Notes: generated by a model not told the origin, from the sequence alone. Counted from the stretch's first letter, positions 51,480-59,376 are shown. The stretch: DNA of 64,000 bases from Modestobacter caceresii (GCF_000761485.1 NZ_JPMX01000077.1:116116-180115); one strand, 5' to 3'. A program made the numbers and translations.

Positions 51480-52733
51480 GTGCCGGTGGCGAGCTCTGCC
51501 GTCGATCTCGTGGACGGCGAGGTCCGGGAGCTGATCCGGCGCCGGGGGCTCGACCCGTTCAGCGATCCCGGGCCGGTGCGGATGCTGGTGCGGGACGTGG
51601 TCGCCGACTACTCCGAGCGCTCGCTGTCCTCCACGTTGCCGCCGGTCGGTGACCCGGAGGGCGTCGTCCGCGACGTGCTGGACCGGGTGGCCGGCTACGG
51701 GCCGCTGCAGCGGTGGCTGGACGACCCCGAGGTCGAGGAGATCTGGGTCAACGAGCCGGGCCGGGTGTTCGTCGCCCGCCGCGGGCGCAGTGAGCTGACG
51801 ACGACGATCCTGGGCGCCGGGCAGCTGGCGGACCTGGTCGAGCGGATGCTGCGCAGCTCGGGTCGGCGGATCGACATGTCCACCCCGTTCGTCGACGCGA
51901 TGCTGCCCGACGGCTCTCGGCTCCACGTCGTGATCCCGGATGTCACCCGCCGGCACATGGCGGTGAACATCCGGAAGTTCGTGCTCCAGGCGCACTCGCT
52001 CGACGAGCTGGTCGCGCTGGGCACCCTGACCTCACAGGTGGCTCGGTTCCTGGAGGCCTCGGTCGCCGCGGGGCTGAACATCCTGGTCTCCGGCGGAACC
52101 CAGGCCGGCAAGACCACGATGCTCAACTGCCTGTGCGCCGCGGTCCCGGCCCGCGAGCGGGTGGTCACCTGTGAAGAGGTCTTCGAGCTGCGGGTGCCGT
52201 TGCCCGACGTCGTGGCGATGCAGACCCGGCAGGCCAACCTCGAGGGCGCGGGTGAGATCCCGTTGCGCCGGCTGGTGAAGGAGGCGCTGCGGATGCGGCC
52301 CTCCCGGCTGGTCGTCGGCGAGGTGCGCCAGGAGGAGTGCCTGGACCTGTTGATCGCGTTGAACAGCGGACTGCCCGGCATGTGCACCCTGCACGCCAAC
52401 AGTGCCCGCGAGGCCGTGGTCAAGATGTGCACCCTGCCGCTGCTGGCCGGGGAGAACATCGGGCACGCCTTCGTCGTCCCGACCGTGGCCTCCAGCGTCG
52501 ACCTCGTCGTGCACGTGGGAACCGAGCCCAGCGGTGCACGGCGGCTGCGCGAGGTCGTGGCGCTGCCCGGCCGGACCGAGGGCAGCGTCGTCGAGACCGC
52601 CGACGTCTTCACCACCCGCGACGGCCGGCTGGTGCGCGCCGACGGCTACCCGCCGCACGCCGACCGCTACGCCGCCCACGGCTTCGACCTGGCTGCGCTG
52701 CTGGGCGACCCGGCCGAACGGCGGACCGCGTGA
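51480..52733 (+). CDS. tadA: Tad/Flp pilus assembly ATPase (CpaF/TadA)
   Basis: A 417-residue secretion ATPase that powers pilus polymerisation. N-terminal domain VRMLVRDVVADYSE and GPLQRWLDDPEVEEIWVNEPG; ATPase with Walker A GGTQAGKTT (205-213), acidic box VTCEEVFELRVP, DVVAMQTRQANLEGAGEIPLRRLVKEALRMRPSRLVVGEVRQEECLDLL (Walker B and Asp box region) and TLHANSAREAV. GTG 51480 is chosen with a G-rich site before it; GTG 51486 is in frame. It is the first gene of the tad operon here and overlaps tadB by four bases. Confidence 0.93.
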   Translation: MPVASSAVDLVDGEVRELIRRRGLDPFSDPGPVRMLVRDVVADYSERSLSSTLPPVGDPEGVVRDVLDRVAGYGPLQRWLDDPEVEEIWVNEPGRVFVARRGRSELTTTILGAGQLADLVERMLRSSGRRIDMSTPFVDAMLPDGSRLHVVIPDVTRRHMAVNIRKFVLQAHSLDELVALGTLTSQVARFLEASVAAGLNILVSGGTQAGKTTMLNCLCAAVPARERVVTCEEVFELRVPLPDVVAMQTRQANLEGAGEIPLRRLVKEALRMRPSRLVVGEVRQEECLDLLIALNSGLPGMCTLHANSAREAVVKMCTLPLLAGENIGHAFVVPTVASSVDLVVHVGTEPSGARRLREVVALPGRTEGSVVETADVFTTRDGRLVRADGYPPHADRYAAHGFDLAALLGDPAERRTA

Positions 52734-53593
52734 GCGTGCCCGGTGGCCTGCTCGGGCTGGCGCTCGGCGTCGGCCTGCTGCTGATCTGGCGCAGCGGCGC
52801 CCGGGCGCCGGTCCGGCGCGCGGGCACGTCCCGGCCGGGACGGCGCCAGCAGCTGCTCGCCGCCGCCGGGCTCACCGGGATCAACTCCGCCCAGCTGCTC
52901 GCGCTCCAAGTCGCCCTGGGCATCGCTTGTCTCCTGCTGGTCCTGCTGACGACGCAGACGGTGACGATCAGCCTGGCGTTCGGCGTCTTCGGCTCGGCGG
53001 TGCCGCACCTGCTGGTGCGTCGGCTGGCCGCCAAGCGCCGGGCCGACCTGCGCGAGGTGTGGCCGGAGGTCGTGGACAACCTGGCCTCGGCGGTGCGGGC
53101 CGGGCTCTCGCTGCCCGAGGCGCTGTCGGCGCTCGCCGTCCGTGGGCCTGAGGTGCTGCGAGGCTCCTTTGCCCGGTTCGCCGCCGACCACCGCTCCAGC
53201 GGCCGGTTCAGCGACGCCCTCGACCGGCTGAAGGACGACCTGGCCGACCCGGTGGGCGACCGGATCGTGGAGACGCTGCGGGTGGCGCGCGAGGTGGGCG
53301 GCAGCGACCTGGGCCGAGTGCTGCGCACCCTGGCCGCGTTCCTCCGCGAGGACGCCCGGGCCCGCGCCGAGCTGGAGACCCGGCAGGGGTGGGTCATCCA
53401 GGCCGCCCGGCTGGCCGTGGCTGCGCCGTGGGTGGTGCTGCTCCTGCTCGCCACGCAGCAGCAGACGCTGACCGCCTACGACAGCCCGGTCGGGACGGCG
53501 CTGCTGCTGATCGGCGGCGGGGTGTGCCTGCTGGCCTACCAGCTGATGCTGAAGATCGGGCGGTTGCCCGAGGACGTGCGGGTGCTGCAGTGA
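52730..53593 (+). CDS. tadB: Tad pilus inner-membrane platform protein TadB
   Basis: A 287-residue type II secretion F-domain membrane protein. Helices at the N-terminus (GGLLGLALGVGLLLIW, LLALQVALGIACLLLVLL) flank a cytoplasmic region; the GspF-type four-helix domain has EVWPEVVDNLASAVRAGLSLPEALSAL and AREVGGSDLGRVLRTLAAFLREDARARAELETRQGWV. It forms the platform with TadC. GTG 52730 overlaps the tadA stop by four bases. Confidence 0.92.
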   Translation: MSVPGGLLGLALGVGLLLIWRSGARAPVRRAGTSRPGRRQQLLAAAGLTGINSAQLLALQVALGIACLLLVLLTTQTVTISLAFGVFGSAVPHLLVRRLAAKRRADLREVWPEVVDNLASAVRAGLSLPEALSALAVRGPEVLRGSFARFAADHRSSGRFSDALDRLKDDLADPVGDRIVETLRVAREVGGSDLGRVLRTLAAFLREDARARAELETRQGWVIQAARLAVAAPWVVLLLLATQQQTLTAYDSPVGTALLLIGGGVCLLAYQLMLKIGRLPEDVRVLQ

Positions 53594-53663
53594 GTGAGCA
53601 TCGCAGCGAGCGCCAGCGAGCGAGGAGCGGAGCGAACGGGCCGCGGAGCGGCGCGGTGTCGTC
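53594..53663 (+). repeat. GAGCG-rich tract between tadB and tadC
   Basis: The 70 bases between the tadB stop and the tadC start are made of degenerate GAGCG/AGCGAG units followed by GGGCCGCGGAGCGGCGCGG. It breaks the otherwise overlapping operon. It looks like an inserted intergenic repeat or a structured spacer; it has an open frame but no protein-like content. Confidence 0.55.
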
Positions 53664-54605
53664 GTGAGTGCCGGGCTGACCGGCATGCTGCTGGGGCTGG
53701 TCGCGGCCACCGGCGTGCTGCTCGCGGTGAGCTTCGCGCCGCCGTTCCGGCAGGTGCGGCTGGTCGACCGGCTGGCGCCCTATGTGCACGACAGTCCGGC
53801 GCCGTCCCGGCTGCTGGGCACCGCCACCCAGCCGGGGGTGCTCAGCGCCGCCCGGCGGGTGTTCGGGCCGGTGCTGGCCGACGGCGGGCGCCACGTCGAC
53901 CGGCTGCTCGGTGGCCGGGTGGCGGTTCGGCGGCGGCTCGACGCGCTGAACGCCGACGCGACCGTCGAGGACTTCCGGATCGAGCAGGTGGTGTGGGGCG
54001 GGGTCGGGCTGCTCGGTGCCGCCGTCCTGGCCGTGCTGGGGTCGGCGCTGGCCGGGGCGGTGAACCTGCTGTCGGTCGTGCTGTTGTGCGTGGCCGGGCT
54101 GGTCGGCGGGGTGCTGGGCCGGGACTGGTGGCTGACCCAGCAGGTGCAGCGGCGTGAGGAGCTGCTGCTGGCGGAGTTCCCGGTGGTCGCCGAGCTGCTG
54201 GCGCTCGCCGTGACCGCGGGGGAGAGCCCGACCGCGGCGATCGCCCGGGTCACCCGGCTCTCCGGCGGCGAGCTGGCCCGGGAGCTGGGCGCGACCCTCG
54301 CCCGGGCCCGCGCCGGGGTGCCGCTGGTCGATGCGCTGCAGCAGCTGGCCGACCGCACCTCGCTCGACCCACTGGCCCGGTTCGTCGACGGCCTGATCGT
54401 GGCCATCGAGCGCGGCACCCCACTGGCCGAGGTGCTGCGGGCCCAGGCCGCCGACGTCCGAGAGGCCGGCAAGCGCCGGCTGCTCGAAGCAGGCGGGCGC
54501 AAGGAGATCGCGATGATGGTCCCGGTCGTGTTCCTGGTGCTGCCCGTCACCGTCCTGTTCGCCCTGTACCCGGGGCTGATCAGCATCGTCTCGCTGGCGC
54601 AGTGA
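53664..54605 (+). CDS. tadC: Tad pilus inner-membrane platform protein TadC
   Basis: A 313-residue membrane protein with a GspF-type domain. An N-terminal helix (GMLLGLVAATGVLLAVSF), two central helices (GVGLLGAAVLAVLGSALAGAV and LSVVLLCVAGLVGGVLG), then LLLAEFPVVAELLALAVTAGESPTAAIARV and EAGKRRLLEAGGRKEIAMMVPVVFLVLPVTVLFALYPGL. It pairs with TadB. GTG 53664 follows the GAGCG-rich spacer. Confidence 0.92.
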   Translation: MSAGLTGMLLGLVAATGVLLAVSFAPPFRQVRLVDRLAPYVHDSPAPSRLLGTATQPGVLSAARRVFGPVLADGGRHVDRLLGGRVAVRRRLDALNADATVEDFRIEQVVWGGVGLLGAAVLAVLGSALAGAVNLLSVVLLCVAGLVGGVLGRDWWLTQQVQRREELLLAEFPVVAELLALAVTAGESPTAAIARVTRLSGGELARELGATLARARAGVPLVDALQQLADRTSLDPLARFVDGLIVAIERGTPLAEVLRAQAADVREAGKRRLLEAGGRKEIAMMVPVVFLVLPVTVLFALYPGLISIVSLAQ

Positions 54606-54633
54606 CGCCGGTGACCGACAGAGAGGACCACGG

Positions 54634-54840
54634 ATGCGTGCCTACGCGTTCCTTCTGACCGCGCTGGCTGCGCTGGCGGCCCGGCTGCGGGAGGACGATC
54701 CCGAGCGGGGCGACGTCCCGGGCTGGGTGATGATCACGGTGATGACCGCCGCGCTGGTGCTGGCGATCCTCGTGCCGTTCCGCGCGGCGATCGTGCAAGC
54801 GGTGTCGAACGCGCTGGAGTCCGTGACGAGTGCGCAGTGA
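54634..54840 (+). CDS. Flp-pilin-like small membrane protein
   Basis: A 68-residue protein with an Arg/Asp-rich stretch (LREDDPERGDVPGW) before one helix, VMITVMTAALVLAILVPF. The GDVPGW-VMIT context with charged residues just before the hydrophobic segment is typical of small pilin-like proteins in actinobacterial tad operons. Its N-terminus also has a hydrophobic part, FLLTALAALAA. It lies between tadC and the TadE-like genes and overlaps the next gene by 11 bases, so it is a likely major or minor pilus subunit. Confidence 0.72.
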   Translation: MRAYAFLLTALAALAARLREDDPERGDVPGWVMITVMTAALVLAILVPFRAAIVQAVSNALESVTSAQ

Positions 54841-55237
54841 GCGGCTGACGGACGACGGCGAGCGGGGGAGCGCGGTCGTCGACTTCGTGCTGGTCGGCGT
54901 GCTGGTCGTGGCGTTGCTGCTGGCGGTGTTGCAGGTGGCGGTCTACGTGCACCTGCGCAACGTGGTGGTGGCCAGCGCGCAGCAGGGCGCCCGGTACGCG
55001 GCCAACGCCGACGTGCCCGCCGAGGCCGGGGCGGCCCGGACGTTGGAGATCGTCGGCCAGGCGACCTCGACGGGGACGGCGGCCGGGTTGGCGTGCGAGT
55101 CGGTGCAGGAGGTCGACGAGAGTGGGCTGACGCTCGTCGTCGTCCGGTGCGTCGGGGCGGTGCCGAGCCTGTTCGGCCCGCTGGGGGACCTGCTGCCGCT
55201 GTCGGCGACCGGGCGTTCGGTGGCGGAGACGCCGTGA
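54830..55237 (+). CDS. TadE-like pseudopilin
   Basis: A 135-residue protein with a prepilin-type N-terminus: charged DDGERG, then SAVVDFVLVGVLVVALLLAVLQVAVYVHLRNVVVASAQQGARYAA. The Gly-Ser-Ala-x-x-Asp/Glu pattern marks the prepilin peptidase site, cleaving after Gly. Two later cysteines (LACESV, VVRCVGAV) may form a disulfide. TadE proteins are minor pseudopilins for Flp pilus biogenesis. It overlaps both neighbours. Confidence 0.88.
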   Translation: MRSERLTDDGERGSAVVDFVLVGVLVVALLLAVLQVAVYVHLRNVVVASAQQGARYAANADVPAEAGAARTLEIVGQATSTGTAAGLACESVQEVDESGLTLVVVRCVGAVPSLFGPLGDLLPLSATGRSVAETP

Positions 55238-55695
55238 ACTGGCTTCGTGAGCGACTGAGCGGCCCCGAGCGTGGGTCGGCGATCGTGGAGTTCGTGTTCA
55301 TCGCGCTGGTGGTGTTCCTGCCGCTGGTCTACATCGTGGCCGGGTTCTCGGCCGTCCAGCGCGGGGTGTTCGCGGCGAACGCGGCGGCCCGGGAGGCGGG
55401 GCGGGCGATCGCGACCGCGCCGGACGTGTCGACGGGGCAGGCGCGGGCGGAGGCGGCGGTGGCGATCGCGGTGGCCGACCAGTCGGTGGAGGCGACCGAC
55501 GTCGTCCTGGCCTATGCGCCGGTCGGCGCCGGGTGCGAGGCGGCGGGTGGCTATGCGCCGTCGCTGGTGCCGGGAGAGGAGTTCTCGGTGTGCGTGACGG
55601 TGACCGTGCGGATCCCGCTGCTGCCGGAGTTCATCGACGCCAACACCGCCACCGGCCAGTTCCTCGTCGAACGCGACCGCTACGTCGACGGCTGA
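55234..55695 (+). CDS. TadE/TadF-like pseudopilin
   Basis: A 153-residue second pseudopilin. GPERGSAIVEFVFIALVVFLPLVYIVAGFSAVQRGVFAANAAAREAGRAIATA is the prepilin-type start with Glu at +5 after the Gly. Two cysteines (GAGCEAAGG, SVCVTV) follow. GTG 55234 overlaps the previous stop by four bases. It is the last gene of the visible tad operon; TadZ, CpaB and prepilin peptidase genes are absent here. Confidence 0.88.
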   Translation: MNWLRERLSGPERGSAIVEFVFIALVVFLPLVYIVAGFSAVQRGVFAANAAAREAGRAIATAPDVSTGQARAEAAVAIAVADQSVEATDVVLAYAPVGAGCEAAGGYAPSLVPGEEFSVCVTVTVRIPLLPEFIDANTATGQFLVERDRYVDG

Positions 55696-55705
55696 CCGAC
55701 CCGCC

Positions 55706-55758
55706 GTTGTGCGCCCAGCGTCGGTCCCGACCCGGCGAACCGACGATCGGCGCACAAC
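55706..55758. repeat. 53-bp palindromic repeat, copy A
   Basis: Outer arms GTTGTGCGC (55706-55714) and GCGCACAAC (55750-55758) and inner arms CGTCGGT/ACCGACG form a two-step hairpin. Copies of equal length and orientation are at 56966-57018 and 58879-58931. Confidence 0.8.
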
Positions 55759-55774
55759 CCCGCGGACACGCGCG

Positions 55775-55806
55775 AGGGGCGGCCCCGGCTGACCGGGACC
55801 GCCCCT
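55775..55806. terminator. Terminator hairpin between tad operon and isomerase gene
   Basis: A 14-bp stem with one mismatch (55775-55788 with 55793-55806) and a CTGA loop between two convergent genes. Confidence 0.7.
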
Positions 55807-55824
55807 GCGGACCGTGCTGCTACC

Positions 55825-56760
55825 TCAGTAGGTCACGGAGGTGAGGTAGTCGAGGCCGGCCTGTGCGGCCTCGAAGGGGTCGAACGTCGGGTCGCCGAAG
55901 CGCGGGTCGTGCTCGACGACGTAGTAGCGGACGTGCTGGGCGGCCGCGAAGATCGCCGGGAAGTCGAGGGAACCGCGGCCGACGATCTCGATGCGGTTGT
56001 CCAGGGCCGGGTTGAGGTCCTTGACGTGGAGCAGCTTGATCCGCTTGCCGTACTCCTCGATGACGTCGACCGGGTCGAGGCCGGCGAAGGCGACCCAGTA
56101 CAGGTCGAGCTGGGAGACCACGTTCTTCTTCTGGGTGTGCTGCATCAGGATGTCGAAGGCGGTGCGGTCGCCGAAGACGGTGGAGAACTCGAAGTCGTGG
56201 TTGTGGATGAACAGGGTCTGGCCGGCCTGGCGCGCCTGCTCACCCACGGCGTCGAGGTACTCGGCGTAGGCGATCCAGTCGGCCTCGGTCTCGAGCTCCC
56301 CGATCCACGGGGCGCCCGCGGTGCTGCCGGAGCCGAAGTACTTGATGCCGAGGACGCGGTTGTCCGCGATGATCTGCTCGATGTCCGTGGGGTTGGCGGG
56401 GGAGCCCACGTCGACGTGCCGGGCTGACGCCTTGAGGCCGTACTCGTCCAGCAGGGCCGCGTACTCCTCGGCGGTCCAGCCGCTCAGTGTGTACGGCTCG
56501 ACGTTCCGGTAGCCCATCTCGGCCAGCCGGCGCAGGACCTCCTCGTGGCGCGCCTGCGATCCGGCGTCGTCGCCGATGTAGTCGGCGAACGTGTAGAGCT
56601 GGATCGAGATCTTGCTGAGCGGCACGCCCCGATCGGCGCACTCGGCGGCTGCCGGGGCCTTCGTGGGCGGGGCGGCGCTCGCTGAGCCGGCGAGGCCGAC
56701 GAACAGCAGTGTGGACAGGACGGCTACGAGCACGGCCCGCAGACCGATCGGCACCTTCAT
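55825..56760 (-). CDS. Exported sugar-phosphate isomerase/epimerase-like protein
   Basis: A 311-residue TIM-barrel protein of the xylose-isomerase-like superfamily. A signal peptide is present (AVLVAVLSTLLFVGLAGSASA, AxA site), so unlike most relatives it is exported. Barrel features: ISIQLYTFADYIG, RHVDVGSPANP, FIHNHDFEFS, QLDLYWVAFAGLDP and LLHVKDLNPALD, with His/Asp/Glu residues suited to a divalent metal. Secreted members occur with sugar uptake or inositol-type catabolism, but the substrate is unknown. AGGGGG precedes ATG 56760. A 15-bp palindrome lies ~112 bases upstream. Confidence 0.85.
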   Translation of the reverse strand: MKVPIGLRAVLVAVLSTLLFVGLAGSASAAPPTKAPAAAECADRGVPLSKISIQLYTFADYIGDDAGSQARHEEVLRRLAEMGYRNVEPYTLSGWTAEEYAALLDEYGLKASARHVDVGSPANPTDIEQIIADNRVLGIKYFGSGSTAGAPWIGELETEADWIAYAEYLDAVGEQARQAGQTLFIHNHDFEFSTVFGDRTAFDILMQHTQKKNVVSQLDLYWVAFAGLDPVDVIEEYGKRIKLLHVKDLNPALDNRIEIVGRGSLDFPAIFAAAQHVRYYVVEHDPRFGDPTFDPFEAAQAGLDYLTSVTY

Positions 56761-56871
56761 GGGTCCCCCTCTGAGCGTGACGTGGGCAGACGACATCGCC
56801 GGGCGGCCACCCGCTGTCTGGAGACGGGAGCCCCGCACCGAGGTGTGCTGTGCGTCACAACGTAGCGGCAC

Positions 56872-56886
56872 TTGTGTCAGACACAA
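56872..56886. promoter_or_regulatory. Candidate operator, 15-bp perfect palindrome
   Basis: TTGTGTC, A, GACACAA. The symmetric half-sites with GTC/GAC next to the centre look like sites for GntR- or LacI-type regulators. It is about 112 bases upstream of the exported isomerase start, where a repressor could block its promoter. Confidence 0.5.
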
Positions 56887-56965
56887 AGCAGAAGTCGGAC
56901 AGCTGCCCGGCGGAACAATGCGACCGCCCCGGGAGCACCTGGGCGCAGCGCCCAGTCAGCTCCCC

Positions 56966-57018
56966 GATGTGCGCTCGTCGTCGGTCCGCGGTCGGCGAAC
57001 CGACGACCAGCGCACAAC
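56966..57018. repeat. 53-bp palindromic repeat, copy B
   Basis: Arms TGTGCGCT (56968-56975) and AGCGCACA (57009-57016), inner arms GTCGTCGGT/ACCGACGAC. Same length and orientation as copies A and C. Confidence 0.8.
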
Positions 57019-57236
57019 GCCGGCCGTCAGGAAATCGGTCGCGCGCCGACCAGCCCCGCGCGTACGGTCCGGCGCGACCGGACAGGCGACCAGGGAGCAG
57101 CGACATGGGTGGCAGCGGCGACATCTCCGGGTGAACCCCGGGATGTGCCCGGCAGGCGAGCAGCCGCCGGAGCCTCCGTCGTCCTCGTCCACCGCCGGGC
57201 TGCCACGGGCGCCCGCGTCCCCGCAGAGGTCCTGCC

Positions 57237-58868
57237 ATGCCCGATGCCTCCGTCGTCTGCTCCGCCCTGTCCTTCACCTGGCCCGACGGCACCTCCGTCT
57301 TCGCCGATCTCTCCTTCACCGTCGGTGCCGGCCGCACCGGCCTGATCGCACCCAACGGCGCGGGCAAGAGCACCCTGCTCAGGCTCATCGCCGGTGAGCT
57401 CCGCCCGAGCGCCGGCACGGTCACCGTGGAGGGTCTGCTCGGCCACCTGCCGCAGACACTGCCGCTGGCCGGCGACCTCACCGTCGCCGAGGCCCTCGAG
57501 GTGGACGGCGTGCTGGAAGCCCTCAAGGCGATCGAGTCCGGCGACGCGGCCGACGAGCACTTCGCCACCATCGGCACCGACTGGGACGTCGAGGAGCGCA
57601 CCCGCGTCCAGCTCGACCGGCTCGGCCTGGGCGACGTCACGCTCGACCGCCGGCTCGACACCCTCAGCGGCGGGCAGGTCGTCACGCTCGGCTTGGCCGC
57701 GCAGCTGCTCACGCGCCCCGACGTCCTGCTGCTCGACGAGCCGACCAACAACCTGGACGGCGACGCGCGCCGCACCCTCCACGCCGCGCTCGACGACTTC
57801 GCCGGCTGCCTGTTGGTGGTCAGCCACGACCGGGCGCTGCTCGACCGGATGGACCGCATCGCCGAGCTCGACCGCGGCGAGCTGCGCACCTACGGCGGGG
57901 GCTTCACCGACTGGGAGGCCGCCGTCCGGGCCGAGCAGGAGGCGGTGGAGCGCGACGTCCGCACCGCCGAGCAGCAGGTCAAGCGGGAGAAGCGGGAGCG
58001 GCAGCTGGCCCGGGAGCGGGCGCAGAAGAAGTCGGGCAAGGCCGCCCGCACCGTGAAGGACGCCGGGCTGCCGAAGATCCTCATCGGCAAGATGAAGCGG
58101 ACCGCCCAGGAGTCGGCGGGCAAGGCCGACGACGTGCACGCCGCCCGGCTCGACGGTGCCCGCACCCGGCTGGAGGAGGCCGAGCGCGCGCTGTGGGACG
58201 ACCAGGCGATCGTGCTCGAGCTGCCCGGCACCGCGGTGCCGGCCGGGCGCACCGTGTTCGCCGGCGAGGGCCTGCAGCTGCGGCTGGGGGAGCGGGCACT
58301 GTTCGCCGAGGGCGGTGTCGACCTCACCGTCCGCGGGCCGGAGCGGATCGCACTGACCGGCGCGAACGGCGCCGGGAAGTCGTCGCTGCTGCGGCTGATG
58401 ACCGGCGACCTGCACCCCGACGTGGGGGAGATCCGGCGGGCCGACGGCCGGGTCGCCCACCTCTCCCAACGGCTGGACCTGCTCGACCTCGACCGCACCC
58501 TGGCCGAGGCGCTGGCCGACGCGGCACCCGCGATGCCGACGGCGGAGCGGATGAACCTGCTGGCCCGCTACCTGTTCCGCGGCTGCCGCGCGCACCTGCC
58601 GGTGCGGGCGTTGTCCGGCGGCGAACGCCTGCGGGCGACGCTGGCCTGCGTGCTGCACGCCGAGCCGGCACCGCAGCTGCTGCTGCTCGACGAGCCGACG
58701 AACAACCTCGACCTGGTCAGCGTCGCCCAGCTGGTCGGCGCGCTGCGGGCCTACCGGGGTGCGTTCGTGGTGGTGAGCCACGACGAGCGGTTCCTCGCCG
58801 AGCTCGGCATCACCCGCTGGCTGCACCTGGCGGGAGGCCGACTGCACGAGGTCGCCGCACCCGGCTGA
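57237..58868 (+). CDS. ABC-F family ATP-binding cassette protein
   Basis: A 543-residue protein with two ABC ATPases and no membrane part. First site: Walker A APNGAGKST (39-46), signature LSGGQ, Walker B LLLDEPTNNLD. Second site: LTGANGAGKSS, LSGGERLRATLA, LLLDEPTNNLD. A Lys/Arg-rich linker with RERAQKKSGKAARTVKD lies between. ABC-F proteins act on the ribosome, either protecting it from antibiotics or in translation control. Which applies here is open. The gene stands alone, flanked by repeat copies B and C, with a >200-base leader. Confidence 0.92.
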   Translation: MPDASVVCSALSFTWPDGTSVFADLSFTVGAGRTGLIAPNGAGKSTLLRLIAGELRPSAGTVTVEGLLGHLPQTLPLAGDLTVAEALEVDGVLEALKAIESGDAADEHFATIGTDWDVEERTRVQLDRLGLGDVTLDRRLDTLSGGQVVTLGLAAQLLTRPDVLLLDEPTNNLDGDARRTLHAALDDFAGCLLVVSHDRALLDRMDRIAELDRGELRTYGGGFTDWEAAVRAEQEAVERDVRTAEQQVKREKRERQLARERAQKKSGKAARTVKDAGLPKILIGKMKRTAQESAGKADDVHAARLDGARTRLEEAERALWDDQAIVLELPGTAVPAGRTVFAGEGLQLRLGERALFAEGGVDLTVRGPERIALTGANGAGKSSLLRLMTGDLHPDVGEIRRADGRVAHLSQRLDLLDLDRTLAEALADAAPAMPTAERMNLLARYLFRGCRAHLPVRALSGGERLRATLACVLHAEPAPQLLLLDEPTNNLDLVSVAQLVGALRAYRGAFVVVSHDERFLAELGITRWLHLAGGRLHEVAAPG

Positions 58869-58878
58869 CCCGGCCGCC

Positions 58879-58931
58879 GGTGTGCGCTCGTCGCCGGTTC
58901 CGGACCGGGGAACCGACGGTCAGCGCACAAC
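58879..58931. repeat. 53-bp palindromic repeat, copy C
   Basis: Starts 11 bases after the ABC-F stop; arms TGTGCGCT and AGCGCACA are intact, inner arms have a few mismatches. Also 53 bases long and in the same orientation as A and B. Confidence 0.8.
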
Positions 58932-58951
58932 GGGCGTGCAGCGGAACGAGG

Positions 58952-59182
58952 TCAGCCGGCGATGCGGGTGCACTCCGGGCAGCGGTCGGTGCCCGGGAAG
59001 GTGAGCCAGTCCTGGGTGGCGACGGCGGAGACCAGGACGCCGCAGACCGACTGGTCCAGACCGTCGACGACCGGGCGGGCGACGGCATGGGTGACCTGGT
59101 CGCTGCTGCGGGGGTCGTGCGCCGTGGAGGCCACGTGGGTGGCGGTGCGGTCGGTGCCGATCGAGGAGATGGTCGCCGTCAT
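58952..59182 (-). CDS. Small Cys-containing protein of unknown function
   Basis: A 76-residue protein beginning MTATISSIGTDRTATHV and containing DQVTHAVARPVVDGLDQSVCGVL, DWLTFPGTDRCPECTRIAG. Cys47, Cys68 and Cys71 could bind a metal; the CPEC pair at the end resembles half of a zinc knuckle. I do not recognise a named family. The composition (Thr, Val, Asp, few Pro/Arg) is that of a folded protein, unlike noise frames in this DNA. It converges on the ABC-F gene with copy C between. Confidence 0.6.
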   Translation of the reverse strand: MTATISSIGTDRTATHVASTAHDPRSSDQVTHAVARPVVDGLDQSVCGVLVSAVATQDWLTFPGTDRCPECTRIAG

Positions 59183-59376
59183 GGGCAGCAGCCTGCCGGA
59201 CGAACATGACGATCTGACTGCGATGGGACGTTGATCCTGCGATGGCTCGTCACACACGTGCCGAGGCGGCCCCGGGTACAGCCTGCTGCACCGCAAGAGG
59301 CCAGGTCAGGGGATCGGAGACGGGGCGCGCCCCGACCAGCATCGGGAGGGACACCAACCCGACCGAGGAGCCCCCC

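Larger units (their letters stand above)
56761..57236. other. Intergenic region of 476 bases between divergent isomerase and ABC-F genes
   Basis: No gene is seen. It holds the promoter side of the exported isomerase (with a palindrome at 56872-56886), repeat copy B (56966-57018), and the presumably long leader of the ABC-F gene (57019-57236). Leaders of ABC-F resistance-type genes often carry attenuators, but I could not identify a leader peptide or exclusive terminator pair with confidence. Confidence 0.6.

Noticed and set aside
55706-58931. CRISPR-like array from the three 53-bp repeats
   Set aside because: Copies are 1.2-1.9 kb apart with genes between them; there are no regular short spacers and no cas genes.
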